Positions 36,935 to 45,298 of a stretch of DNA of 64,000 bases are shown here, piece after piece (the stretch's first letter is position 1; every line of letters starts with the position of its first letter). A model generated the notes under the pieces. It made no database searches, was not told the DNA's origin, and worked only from the letters and a program-made list of their open reading frames with translations. Origin of the DNA: Spirochaetota bacterium (GTDB lineage: Bacteria; Spirochaetota; UBA4802; UBA5550); assembly GCA_025457915.1 (NCBI GenBank), contig JALOTL010000006.1, positions 207,917 through 271,916 on the forward strand. Reading direction: 5' to 3'. Both the position numbers and the translations under genes were made by a program.

Positions 36935-37722
36935 ATAACGCCTCCAGATGCTTTTTCCATTGCAAAAAGCGCGGCTCCTATTGCCCCTGCGATCTGCGGA
37001 TCTTCACGCCGTATTCTTTTTATTCTTATACCCAGATGCTTTTCAAGGGCATTCACAACTCCATTGTTTTTTGCAACTCCGCCTGTCATGCACACATCGT
37101 TCTCAAGCCCTATGCTGTTTGCAAGTATGGCCATACGGCTTGCCATCGCATTATTGACGCCTGCTGCGATATCCTCAATTGGAACCTTATCATTTAGCTG
37201 CTGTATCACATCAGCCTGAGCCCACACAGTGCATGCAGAAGCGAAGGTAACAGGCTGTTTGGATCTGGCTGACATTTCTCCCAGTTCATCAAGATCCAGG
37301 TTCATCACCTTTGCCATTACCTCCAGAAAACGTCCTGTACCGGAAGCGCACTTGTCGTTCGTTATAAATTTCATCATATCGCCTTTGGCATCCAGGCGAA
37401 TTGCCTTACAGTCCTGGCCGCCTATATCAATGACTGTTCTTACAGACGGGACTAGCCATCGCGCGCCCCTGCCGTGGCAGGCAATCTCCGATACAGCCTC
37501 ATCGATGAATGATATTTTATCCCTGCCGTAGCCTGTGCCCACGCAGTTTTTAATATCTTTCCTGTCCAAACCGGCCCGGGCGAGCGCCATATCCATAACC
37601 TCATCAGCTGACTCCCATGGCCTGGCCTTTGATTTTATAATAACAGATTTTACGATCCTGTCGTCTTTCATGATAACTGCTTTGGAGGTAAGTGACCCGA
37701 CATCAACTCCGGAAACAAACAT
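36931..37722 (-). CDS. Acyl-CoA dehydratase activase 3 (BcrA/D-like ATPase)
   Basis: The 263-residue protein has GVDVGSLTSKAVIMKD, VDIGGQDCKAI and MTGGVAKNNG. Cluster cysteines are in NDKCASGTGRF and ASACTVWAQADVIQQL; the latter differs from the FAETEVISL of the other two activases, which supports a distinct partner surface. Its ATG sits on the stop of the 468-residue subunit gene. With that subunit, the 382-residue subunit and activase 2 it makes the order C-B-activase-activase, the same as bcrCBAD. Classical BcrA is longer (about 430 residues). Confidence 0.92.
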   Translation of the reverse strand: MFVSGVDVGSLTSKAVIMKDDRIVKSVIIKSKARPWESADEVMDMALARAGLDRKDIKNCVGTGYGRDKISFIDEAVSEIACHGRGARWLVPSVRTVIDIGGQDCKAIRLDAKGDMMKFITNDKCASGTGRFLEVMAKVMNLDLDELGEMSARSKQPVTFASACTVWAQADVIQQLNDKVPIEDIAAGVNNAMASRMAILANSIGLENDVCMTGGVAKNNGVVNALEKHLGIRIKRIRREDPQIAGAIGAALFAMEKASGGVI

Positions 37723-39128
37723 TATACAAGCCTCCTTACCTTAAGAAATTCCATAAACCTCTCCTCTGTGGCCTCCCATGACTGCACACGCGCGTCAAAT
37801 GCATCAGCATACATGATATAAGTCGGGAAGCCGGCTTTCTCTGTATCCCGCGCAAAGAGTTTAACCATACCCCATGTATTCCTGCATCCGGGAGTTCCAT
37901 TGTAGACTATAAGATCAGCATTATACAATTTCGCGAGTCCCAGAGTGTCTTCCAGCCACATGTTTGGGGCATCATAAGGTCCTCGTATGGACTTGATCAT
38001 CGGCATCCGCGAGTTGATCATTGCAAGACTGTCGATCAGGGAATCTATATCCGTTGTATCAATAGTATATGCAACTTCTTCTTTATTGTACTCAGTCACA
38101 TGCGGAGCATTGTGCGCCCAAGAGCGGCTGAGTATGTTGCCCTGATAGCAGATGCCGTTAATATCCAGCATTTTCCAGAGCTGAAGATTCTGTGCGTAAT
38201 GATCGATATAGCAGAAAAAGGCGCGAAGCTTTTCCACGCCTCCGCTTAATCCTGAAATATTTTTTGCTGCGTTTTCACGCGCGACTTCCAGCATCGATTC
38301 AAGCACGCCTGTACATTCAGGCATTCCTGCAAAAAGAAACCGCGATGCATAAACCATCAGATTATATGAAACCGGAAGCGGATTCGGCACCATCCGCGCA
38401 AGATCCTCAAGTTCAGCAATGATTTCGTCCTGTTTAGCAAGCTCGCGAAGATTTGCTCTCAATTTTTCCGGATCGAGTTTTTTCCCGGTCTGCTCTTCCA
38501 GAAATTTTATAAGCGCCCTGTAATCCTCTCTATGATATTCATTGGAACGCTCACCCGTTAAATCCGGAGGCATATCAAGCTGAAAAAAAGGCTTGTCAAG
38601 ATATGCTGATGCGAATGCAAAAGCATTGGCGTTTGTATCGCAGACTCCGGGTGTGTCAGTAACTATCATGTCAATATCCGCGCCTATACCTGCAAGGTAC
38701 GCGCCGATAGTGCCCCGTTGCGACGAGCACGAGGTTTCAGTATAACCAACCTCGTTGCAGTAATCAAGAAACTCGGCGGTTCCTCTTTTATAAGTAAAGG
38801 TCATCATAACAGAAATAACCTCAAGACAGACCGGGATAATATCCATTGCATAAAAAATAGCGGGGGAAAAGCAGAATGTTGTAATAGCAGTTTTTTTCCC
38901 TTTTTCTTTTGCTGTGATAACGTTTTCCATATATTTTGAGCATATATCTAAAAATTTCTGTCCCGGTTCTCCTGCATCAAGTATTGATTCAACAACACCC
39001 CTGAAATATGGAATATATTTAAGCATTGATCTGTATTCTTTTTCAGTTCCTTTTTTTAACTGGGCTGCAGCAGTAAATGAATTCCACAGCATCCAGTCAA
39101 AATTATATTCTCTGGTTTCCTTTCTCAT
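37722..39128 (-). CDS. Benzoyl-CoA reductase BcrB-like / dehydratase large subunit, module 2
   Basis: The 468-residue protein has all three expected cluster cysteines: TTFCFSPAIFYAMDI, ETSCSSQRGTIG and TPGVCDTNANAFAF. The C-terminal LIVYNGTPGCRNTWG matches the region where relatives position the second partner. Length and motif order match BcrB-type subunits better than HgdA. It overlaps the 382-residue subunit gene upstream by 4 bases. The pair would hold two [4Fe-4S] clusters and accept electrons from activases 2 and 3. Whether the reaction is ring reduction or 2-hydroxyacyl-CoA dehydration cannot be decided from sequence. Confidence 0.86.
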   Translation of the reverse strand: MRKETREYNFDWMLWNSFTAAAQLKKGTEKEYRSMLKYIPYFRGVVESILDAGEPGQKFLDICSKYMENVITAKEKGKKTAITTFCFSPAIFYAMDIIPVCLEVISVMMTFTYKRGTAEFLDYCNEVGYTETSCSSQRGTIGAYLAGIGADIDMIVTDTPGVCDTNANAFAFASAYLDKPFFQLDMPPDLTGERSNEYHREDYRALIKFLEEQTGKKLDPEKLRANLRELAKQDEIIAELEDLARMVPNPLPVSYNLMVYASRFLFAGMPECTGVLESMLEVARENAAKNISGLSGGVEKLRAFFCYIDHYAQNLQLWKMLDINGICYQGNILSRSWAHNAPHVTEYNKEEVAYTIDTTDIDSLIDSLAMINSRMPMIKSIRGPYDAPNMWLEDTLGLAKLYNADLIVYNGTPGCRNTWGMVKLFARDTEKAGFPTYIMYADAFDARVQSWEATEERFMEFLKVRRLV

Positions 39129-40273
39129 GCTATTGCCTTTTTCTGGTGTATTCTTTCGATAAATGCGTCAACGCGCATCTTCATCCTGCCGGTCTCCACA
39201 AGAGGGCCATACTCCCGTTCAAGGCGCATACATGGAATACCCATAGCCTCCAGGTCACGTTCGAACAGACCGTTTTCAGAACCGTGAAGATCGCAGAACC
39301 GGATATTCTGCAAAATAACACCGTCTATTTTTGCCTTTTCTACTTTTTGCACAAGTATATCAAGCCTTCTTTTGTAATCTCCGTACATCCTGGGGCAGTC
39401 GTTGTGTCCCAGATATCTCTTTGAAAGAGCTGACACAGGATCACCGCTTTCCTCCACCTGATCAGTATAGAACCGCGAACCGAAACAGAGGTTATCTGCA
39501 ACCACTACAGCCTTTTCCCCTTCCATCACGCGAACCAGCCCAGCGTCATCATTGGCACTGCCAACGAGCATCAGCCGTACTCTATTCTTAATCACAGGAG
39601 AATTTTCAGCTTCAGAAAGAAACTTTTCCAGCAGAGAATTATACTCTTCACGCGGCATGGTTGTGCCAGCAAGAATAACTGCCAGTGCGTCTTCTCCGTT
39701 AAATGGAGGTGCATCAAGAGTGCGCATAGCTTCAAATCGATCGAGAAGCATTCTGCTCTGATTATACAGTTTTATTGATCTATGCAGATTTTCATCTGTA
39801 ATTTTTACCTTAAAATGTTCTTCCACAGCAGCAATAAGGCGATGAGTTTCTTCGGTTAACCACTTGATTGTATAATCAGAATATTTATGCGGAACTCCGT
39901 AATGAAAAAAGAAAGAAGGTATTACACCATCAACATCGCTGCCTGCTTTACGCCAGCATTCGTCCAGGCGCCGCATTGAATCGCAGCCTGGAGTGATAAT
40001 TACTCCGTCTAAAAAGTTGAATTTCCCCTCACCCGCAAGCTGAAGCATGCACTTCGGAAGACTGCACACAAACGGGCCGAAATATGTATCACCTATTGTG
40101 GTGTCGGCAGCGCCGAAACCGCGTATTCTAAACGGGAGTATCCCTGCTGCATGAAAAACTTCATCCGGAACATACGAGCAGGTATAGCCCACAACTTTTT
40201 TTCCGTTTTTCTTCCATTGAATTACGTGTTTATTATTAAGAACTGTGGAAGCATCAAGTAATTCCTTAATCAT
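39125..40273 (-). CDS. Benzoyl-CoA reductase BcrC-like / dehydratase small subunit, module 2
   Basis: The 382-residue protein has the cysteine ligands in VGYTCSYVPDEVFHAAG, PFVCSLPKCMLQ and TPGCDSMRRLDECW. C-terminal FCDLHGSENGLFERDLEAMGIP followed by LEREYGPLVETGRMKMRVDAF is the family's second half. It is clearly a paralogue of the 380-residue subunit in module 1 but better matches the canonical signature. It overlaps the large-subunit gene by 4 bases and follows the unknown 471-residue gene with another 4-base overlap. Confidence 0.88.
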   Translation of the reverse strand: MIKELLDASTVLNNKHVIQWKKNGKKVVGYTCSYVPDEVFHAAGILPFRIRGFGAADTTIGDTYFGPFVCSLPKCMLQLAGEGKFNFLDGVIITPGCDSMRRLDECWRKAGSDVDGVIPSFFFHYGVPHKYSDYTIKWLTEETHRLIAAVEEHFKVKITDENLHRSIKLYNQSRMLLDRFEAMRTLDAPPFNGEDALAVILAGTTMPREEYNSLLEKFLSEAENSPVIKNRVRLMLVGSANDDAGLVRVMEGEKAVVVADNLCFGSRFYTDQVEESGDPVSALSKRYLGHNDCPRMYGDYKRRLDILVQKVEKAKIDGVILQNIRFCDLHGSENGLFERDLEAMGIPCMRLEREYGPLVETGRMKMRVDAFIERIHQKKAIA

Positions 40274-41685
40274 ACTTTTGCCTCCCTGCTGTTCAGCGCG
40301 CTTTTTAAATAATCAAGAGCATCCTGAATTTCTTCAGAACCTCCGGCAGGATCGTGTCGAATAAGATCAGCGATCCCCCGTATCACAGGCGGTAAAATTT
40401 CGGACGCTACCGGTTTAACGGATTCCACTACATCAGTGGTAAACCATCGTACTGATTCACCAACTTCATAAGGATCAAGAGAATTTATTGTCTGCGACAG
40501 TGTGTTTAGTATCAGACCCGGATGAACCTCGTGAACACGGTTCAGAATTCCGCATAGTCTGTTGATCGTATCAGCCAGTTCCTGTGCGTCAATTCCACTC
40601 ATCCCGCTGGAAAATTCACGCGCAATGTCTTCGTCTGAAAACAGACGCTCGAATGCATCGGTCTTGCGGCTCCATTTACGGATATAAGTTATTATTGAAG
40701 TAAAACGACTTTTAAAATATTCCTGAGAAAGTTGAGGGCTCTGTTCCAGCAGTTCCATAAAAGCCTGTTGTGTCTGCTCCTTTATTTCAGCAAGAAGCGT
40801 TCCGGACTTTAGAAGCAGGCTTATATCAACTGTACTCATTGTCTCTTTTGCAAGCCGCGACAGCGTATTCGGAAGCTGAGGCTTGCCAGGTTCCCCGAGC
40901 AGTGCGCTTCCCGTATGTATCTTACGCACCAGTTCGCTTAATTCATTAATAAGCATGCCGATATTTTTGCCATTAATATCATCAGCAAGAGACAATACAA
41001 CATCACCGAGCAAATCCGGAGCCATGGAATTAATCGGCTTCAGAGTTTCCTTTATTGCCGAAACTGACATGTTCACTGCAGCAGGAAGAAGAGACAACAG
41101 ACAAATCATCTTGGCGGGATATCTCCACATTTCCTCATTGGCCATCTTCACCATTGCAGTAAAATTTTCTTCTGAACCGTCCACGGCTTCCTTTATCTCG
41201 CCAAAATCAACTGCCTCGATAAAACCGTGGAAGTTTTCCCTGCTTTTACCGCTGACGGAAGCCTGACCGGCAGTGCGCGTGCTGTTGACAAGTCCGGCAA
41301 TACCGGTTATAATGCTGCCTATTATTCCCGCATCAATTCCGCCTGTCAGCATTTGTGCTAAATTTACCCTCTCATCGTCTGGCAGACTTCGGGATTCTTT
41401 CAATGCTGTATCCAGTGCTCCAAGCAGAACATTTACAAGAGAGTTTGACTCTTCCGTATCCGGAACAAAACTTTTTTGAAAACTTTTTATCAGATAACCC
41501 GCAGGTATTTTTTTTAAAGGATTCTTCCCCGCCCATTGTGATGCGATTTCCGGCAGCAGGGTATGCATCATTACCTTAAACTCACTTGTTTGAACAAAGG
41601 CCCGCATCAGATCATTTAATAATGCCGGATGCTTTTCATGAGACTTTTCCTGTTTCTTTTTTATCTCAGGCATATCATTATTCAT
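40270..41685 (-). CDS. Unknown 471-residue helical protein, island-encoded
   Basis: A mostly helical soluble protein with long amphipathic segments and no membrane span strong enough to call; the most hydrophobic stretches are IIGSIITGIAGLV and MICLLSLLPAAVNM. Glu/Asp- and Ser-rich linkers alternate with leucine-rich helices. There are only two cysteines, so it is unlikely to hold an Fe-S cluster itself. It is translationally coupled to the BcrC-like subunit (4-base overlap), which makes it a core member of the operon rather than a bystander. I do not recognise the family; a scaffold or membrane-recruiting role is only a guess. Confidence 0.8.
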   Translation of the reverse strand: MNNDMPEIKKKQEKSHEKHPALLNDLMRAFVQTSEFKVMMHTLLPEIASQWAGKNPLKKIPAGYLIKSFQKSFVPDTEESNSLVNVLLGALDTALKESRSLPDDERVNLAQMLTGGIDAGIIGSIITGIAGLVNSTRTAGQASVSGKSRENFHGFIEAVDFGEIKEAVDGSEENFTAMVKMANEEMWRYPAKMICLLSLLPAAVNMSVSAIKETLKPINSMAPDLLGDVVLSLADDINGKNIGMLINELSELVRKIHTGSALLGEPGKPQLPNTLSRLAKETMSTVDISLLLKSGTLLAEIKEQTQQAFMELLEQSPQLSQEYFKSRFTSIITYIRKWSRKTDAFERLFSDEDIAREFSSGMSGIDAQELADTINRLCGILNRVHEVHPGLILNTLSQTINSLDPYEVGESVRWFTTDVVESVKPVASEILPPVIRGIADLIRHDPAGGSEEIQDALDYLKSALNSREAKV

Positions 41686-41704
41686 CAGGAATGGCTCTCC
41701 TTGC

Positions 41705-42376
41705 TCATATTAATATCTTTCTTTGAAAAACTGCATCTCCGCGCGGACCGGGATTTTTCATAAGCATTGTAACTATGTTATCCCTTGTCTTTTCCACAGC
41801 CAGATCAATATTTTCGGATACGTCCACAATGAGCGGTTCTACCAGGCGGCTGAAAAGTTCTATCTGGCGTGAATATTCTTTTTTATCCGGAGTTGCCAGA
41901 GAATGAAAAACTATACCGAGAAAGTGAATAAATATGGACTGGGCAAACTGCAGCGAGATGTTGAGCTTATCCGACATGCTGTCTGAATATCTATCAAGAA
42001 AAAAAGAATAAACCTTCTCGTAATGTTCAACGCTTGTATTTCTCTGTAAGTCAATTACCAGAAGCATGAGATTCTGATAGAATTCGCCGCTTTCCTTCCA
42101 GAAATCAACAATCAGTTTAAAACGCTTACGGATACTGTCTGTGGAAGTTATCCGGCTGATGTAATCGCCGACATTTTTCTCACCTGCCCATGCAATCAAC
42201 TCTCCCAGAACTTTTTCCTTTGTTGGAAAATAATGGTAGAGCGTTCCTGTAGATACACCAATCTCAACAGCAAGCTCTCTCATGGTTGTATTTGAATAAC
42301 CCTTGCGGCTGAAAAGATGAAAACACTTCTCCAGCATTTCCTCTCTGTAAATATCATGATCAACGATCTTCGGCAT
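41705..42376 (-). CDS. TetR-family transcriptional regulator
   Basis: The 223-residue protein has the TetR N-terminal helix-turn-helix: MLEKCFHLFSRKGYSNTTMRELAVEIGVSTGTLYHYFPTK, split in three helices with the typical LYHYF recognition end. The C-terminal ligand domain is long and helical. It is the gene between the GMC oxidoreductase and the operon, on the same strand, with 19 bases to the 471-residue gene, so it probably controls the whole island and may sense an acyl-CoA. A candidate operator lies at the GMC promoter. Confidence 0.92.
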   Translation of the reverse strand: MPKIVDHDIYREEMLEKCFHLFSRKGYSNTTMRELAVEIGVSTGTLYHYFPTKEKVLGELIAWAGEKNVGDYISRITSTDSIRKRFKLIVDFWKESGEFYQNLMLLVIDLQRNTSVEHYEKVYSFFLDRYSDSMSDKLNISLQFAQSIFIHFLGIVFHSLATPDKKEYSRQIELFSRLVEPLIVDVSENIDLAVEKTRDNIVTMLMKNPGPRGDAVFQRKILI

Positions 42377-42449
42377 ATAAAAAATCCTTACTATAAATTA
42401 CAAATATACCCGGCAGAATTTTCCATCTCTGCCAGGGGAACAGAATCAA

Positions 42450-43826
42450 TTAACGGCGTGCACGCGCTTTCTTTTTTATCTTTGATGAAGCTTTCTTAAC
42501 AGATACCGAAGTTTTTATAACTGCATTTTTTTCTCCTGTCAGGTGCTTAGCAAGACGCTTCCCGAGGCAGATAAGGGTAAGTGCCGGAGGAAGTCCCCAT
42601 GGTTCAGGAATAACCGAGCAGTCGCACACATACAGGTTTTCAAAATTTTTCATTTTCAGATCAGAATCCACATGCTCGCCAAGCTTGACTGTTCCGCCCG
42701 GATGTGCAGCAAGGTACCATGTTTTATATATTCCTTTTGCTCCGGCTTTTTCCAGTATAGCCTTTGCCATCGCATAGCCTTTCATCAGTTTCACTCTGTC
42801 ATCATCAGTAAGCGCCTTTCGCACTCCGCCGCCATCAGTAAGATGCCCTGCAAGATCGTCGCGAACCTTAATCATTATACGCAGGGTTTTCTTTGTTTCA
42901 AAAAGCCTCCAGATGCGGAAAACCTGAGCCGTGAAAACCTTATCTATTGCAGTTGGCAGAGCCATATCAGTCATAACTATTCCTTCTTCAGGAAAAAGGC
43001 ATCCTGCTGTCATGGGAATCTCATCTTTTCGTTTTGGTAAATCTTTTACTTTTCCGCAAACAGTGATTAGAGGATCATAAAAAAAGTTTTTCCCGACATC
43101 CTTCAGTCCCATCTGGCGTAAAATAACCGGAGTTCCGATCCCGCCGGCAGAAAGAATAATCTCCGGAGCAAAGACCTTATATTTTTCCCCCTTCATCCTG
43201 AATTCAACTCCAGTTGCCTTCCTCCCTTCCAGGATAACAGTTTTCACTCTCGCGTAATTCAACAAAACAGCGCCCTTTTTAACAGCCTCATCCATATACA
43301 TTTTAGCGCTCCATTTAACGCCGTGCGGATCTCCATAGTAACCGAATTGAAACCCCGGACGCCATTTATCCTGATACATGAATTTTTCCAGCTGTTTCCA
43401 GTTATATCCCAGGGATTTTGCACTCTCCATGATACGCGCAGCCATTGGAGTTAACATTTCCTTTTTCAGTATTCCGATCGGCAGCTCTTTGCGGGTTTCG
43501 GCCTCTTCCTTTGTGACATCAACACCGTATTTGGCGAGCATCTTGTGAGGAACGGGGAAGCAGGTTCCGTAATAAAAAAGCGAACTCCCACCCGTGGTAA
43601 TGCCTCTTACCATACCCAGAAGATTTCTCCATACAATAAGCATGCCCTTTCCAGGCCAGCACTGCTCTTTAATATACTGCCATAGCTTGCCGGTTACCGG
43701 TTTGCCCGGGCCCCATTCCAGAACAAGCACTCTTTTCCCTTTATTAGCAAGATCCTTTGCAACAGATGCTCCGCCAGGTCCGGTACCTACAATAATTGCA
43801 TCATATTTTTGATTTAGAAAATTCAT
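42450..43826 (-). CDS. GMC-type FAD-dependent oxidoreductase
   Basis: I start at ATG 43826, where AAAGGAG lies 9 bases upstream; the frame also extends 49 codons farther but that part is AT-rich and not protein-like. The 458-residue protein has the FAD motif DAIIVGTGPGGASVAKDLA, ITTGGSSLFYYG, the barrel strand VLLNYARVKTVILEGRKATG, ILSAGGIGTPVIL, and the C-terminal active-site region AAHPGGTVKLG with CDCSVIPEP. GMC enzymes oxidise alcohols or, in some anaerobes, act on sterol-like or cyclic alcohols. It heads the island transcript. A decayed paralogue lies at 1056-1633. Confidence 0.88.
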   Translation of the reverse strand: MNFLNQKYDAIIVGTGPGGASVAKDLANKGKRVLVLEWGPGKPVTGKLWQYIKEQCWPGKGMLIVWRNLLGMVRGITTGGSSLFYYGTCFPVPHKMLAKYGVDVTKEEAETRKELPIGILKKEMLTPMAARIMESAKSLGYNWKQLEKFMYQDKWRPGFQFGYYGDPHGVKWSAKMYMDEAVKKGAVLLNYARVKTVILEGRKATGVEFRMKGEKYKVFAPEIILSAGGIGTPVILRQMGLKDVGKNFFYDPLITVCGKVKDLPKRKDEIPMTAGCLFPEEGIVMTDMALPTAIDKVFTAQVFRIWRLFETKKTLRIMIKVRDDLAGHLTDGGGVRKALTDDDRVKLMKGYAMAKAILEKAGAKGIYKTWYLAAHPGGTVKLGEHVDSDLKMKNFENLYVCDCSVIPEPWGLPPALTLICLGKRLAKHLTGEKNAVIKTSVSVKKASSKIKKKARARR

Positions 43827-43868
43827 ACAGATGCACTCCTTTAATGTAAAGACACAGTTTATTTTATA

Positions 43869-43912
43869 TTGAACGGTCGTTATAAATAAAAGATATTCAC
43901 TATTTTTGTCAA
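43869..43912 (-). promoter_or_regulatory. Predicted promoter and TetR operator of the island operon
   Basis: On the minus strand TTGACA (43912-43907) is followed after 17-18 bases by an AT-rich -10 (TTATTT/TATTTA, about 43889-43883). Overlapping its downstream side is TTATAACGACCGTTCAA (43885-43869), an imperfect palindrome AACGA-CCGTT of TetR-operator type. Binding there would block the -10 region. No second copy was seen before the TetR gene. Confidence 0.45.
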
Positions 43913-44014
43913 GCAGGTTTTGATATTTTTTTAATTTAAAAAATGTGTTAGAAACACACTTATTGTAATTCATTGCAATAGATTACGAGGAAAGTAATTA
44001 TCACTCTTTACGGA

Positions 44015-44080
44015 CTTACAGGCAGAGGGTCGGCGGTTAGATCCCTTCAGCGCCCGAAGATAATCCATGATTCAATCAGG
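44015..44080 (+). repeat. attR-like repeat (degenerate tRNA-Val 3' half)
   Basis: 60 of 66 positions match 30524-30589. Two mismatches fall in the T arm (GGTTAGATCCC-T), one at the discriminator, so this copy cannot make a tRNA. It is followed by GGCTTTTTTTT, which restores the right side of the tRNA terminator stem. Confidence 0.8.
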
Positions 44081-44341
44081 GGCTTTTTTTTAATCTGAAT
44101 TTAAACATCAATTCTCTTCTATCAACACTCCGCTTATTTCTCAATTGTAGAATTACTTAACAATTTTTAAGCAAACAATATCAGTTTAGTTTTAAATTAA
44201 TAAATTAATTTGAAAAAAAAGTTGTTATAAATATGGGGTATAAAAGCAGAATAGTCTATTCAGACGGCCTGGACAAAGCATCAGGACATTCATCAGGCAG
44301 AGTTTCGCTCGTTTGATCCCGTACAGCGGCCTTACCGGCAC
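44081..44341. other. Non-coding right flank with a second tRNA 3'-end relic
   Basis: AT-rich, no open frame of note. At 44296-44331 the bases GGCAGAG-TTTCGCTCGTTTGATCCCGT-ACAGCGGCC resemble the tRNA-Val 3' part again, with more changes than attR. This suggests an older or tandem insertion at the same gene. Confidence 0.5.
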
Positions 44342-45298
44342 TTACAAATTTATCTCCAGCCCCTCGTACGCGATGTCCAGCTCGATGCTGCCCATTTTCT
44401 GCGCGTTCATGCCCATGTAGGCCTTGGCCGTGCTGAGAACGCTTTCGAGCTTCTTGTCGTCGTATTCCGGCTCATGGTGAAAGAGCACGAGCCTCTTCAC
44501 GCCGAATTTTCTCGCAATGTCTATGGCGATTGATCCGGATGAATGGCCGAAGTCGATCTTTTCGATGGATTCCTCGAAGGTGTACTGTGCGTCGAAAACA
44601 ACCACATCAGCGTTCCTGAAAAGCTCCTCGTACTTGTCGATATTGTCAACCTCGTGTATGTTGAACTCGCAGTCGCTGGTGAAGACGAATGACCTGCCCT
44701 TTTCCTCTATCCTGAACCCGTAGGACCCTCCGGGATGAGGCATCTTCATGTTGAAAATGGACACATCGTTGAGATAAAAATATTCACCTTCCTCTATATG
44801 ATAGAATTCCTTTGTCGCCTGCATGTAGTCCAGGGTGATGGGAAAGTGGGAAAATGCGTGCTGGTAATCCAGCCTGCTCCTGAAGTCCCTGACCGGGGAA
44901 TAAAAGTTAAACCTGTTTCCCTTGATGTAAAAAGGAATGAAGAACGGGATGCCCTGGATATGGTCCCAGTGTGTATGGGTGAGAAGGATGTTCCCGACCC
45001 CTTTCCCCTTCCCGAATTCGCTTTTCATCAGCTGCCGTCCCATGGCCCTGAGCCCGCTTCCGCAGTCGATGATTATTACGTCAGATGAATCGGTGTCTAC
45101 CTGGATGGCCGCGGTGTTGCCCCCGTATGTGCCCCTGACTGAGAGGGGAAGAGCCCTGACGAAGGAATCGATCGACTCCCTGGACGAGATATCTCCGGGC
45201 CTGGCAAGCGAAAGGGCCTCCGTGATCTTTTTCTCGATCGCCTCGATGCTGAGCGGGGTCGGGATTGACCCCCTGACTCCCCAGAACCTGATCTTCAT
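44342..45298 (-). CDS. Metallo-beta-lactamase-fold hydrolase (cyclic nucleotide/PhnP-like group)
   Basis: A 318-residue protein starting MKIRFWGVRGSIPTP, the N-terminus typical of this MBL subgroup. The metal motif is LLTHTHWDHIQG (H-x-H-x-D-H), followed by KMPHPGGSYGFRI, FTSDCEFN (with the bridging Asp) and LVLFHHEPEYDDKKL, all seen in related proteins that act on cyclic nucleotides or phosphodiesters. It stands just outside the island on the right side. The substrate is not evident. Confidence 0.88.
   Translation of the reverse strand: MKIRFWGVRGSIPTPLSIEAIEKKITEALSLARPGDISSRESIDSFVRALPLSVRGTYGGNTAAIQVDTDSSDVIIIDCGSGLRAMGRQLMKSEFGKGKGVGNILLTHTHWDHIQGIPFFIPFYIKGNRFNFYSPVRDFRSRLDYQHAFSHFPITLDYMQATKEFYHIEEGEYFYLNDVSIFNMKMPHPGGSYGFRIEEKGRSFVFTSDCEFNIHEVDNIDKYEELFRNADVVVFDAQYTFEESIEKIDFGHSSGSIAIDIARKFGVKRLVLFHHEPEYDDKKLESVLSTAKAYMGMNAQKMGSIELDIAYEGLEINL

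Larger units (their letters stand above)
30524..44080. mobile_element. Decayed integrative element (genomic island) in tRNA-Val
   Basis: The island is bounded by a 66-bp imperfect direct repeat: left copy 30524-30589 inside tRNA-Val, right copy 44015-44080. Near the left end are an integrase N-terminal remnant and an IS256-type relic. The cargo is an overlapping minus-strand operon of 2-hydroxyacyl-CoA dehydratase/benzoyl-CoA reductase-type genes, plus TetR and GMC genes. The right copy is followed by GGCTTTTTTTT, which completes the terminator hairpin of the tRNA, showing that the original chromosomal 3' flank now lies 13.5 kb away. Six mismatches in the right copy and the broken integrase mean the element is old and no longer mobile by itself. 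Confidence 0.8.

Noticed and set aside
31175..42376. Calling the operon a benzoyl-CoA degradation cluster
   Set aside because: No ring-opening, dienoyl-CoA hydratase or benzoate-CoA ligase genes are present; the substrate cannot be inferred from the reductase-like genes alone.
44015..44080. A second tRNA-Val gene
   Set aside because: Only the 3' half is present, with changes in the T arm; it is an att remnant.
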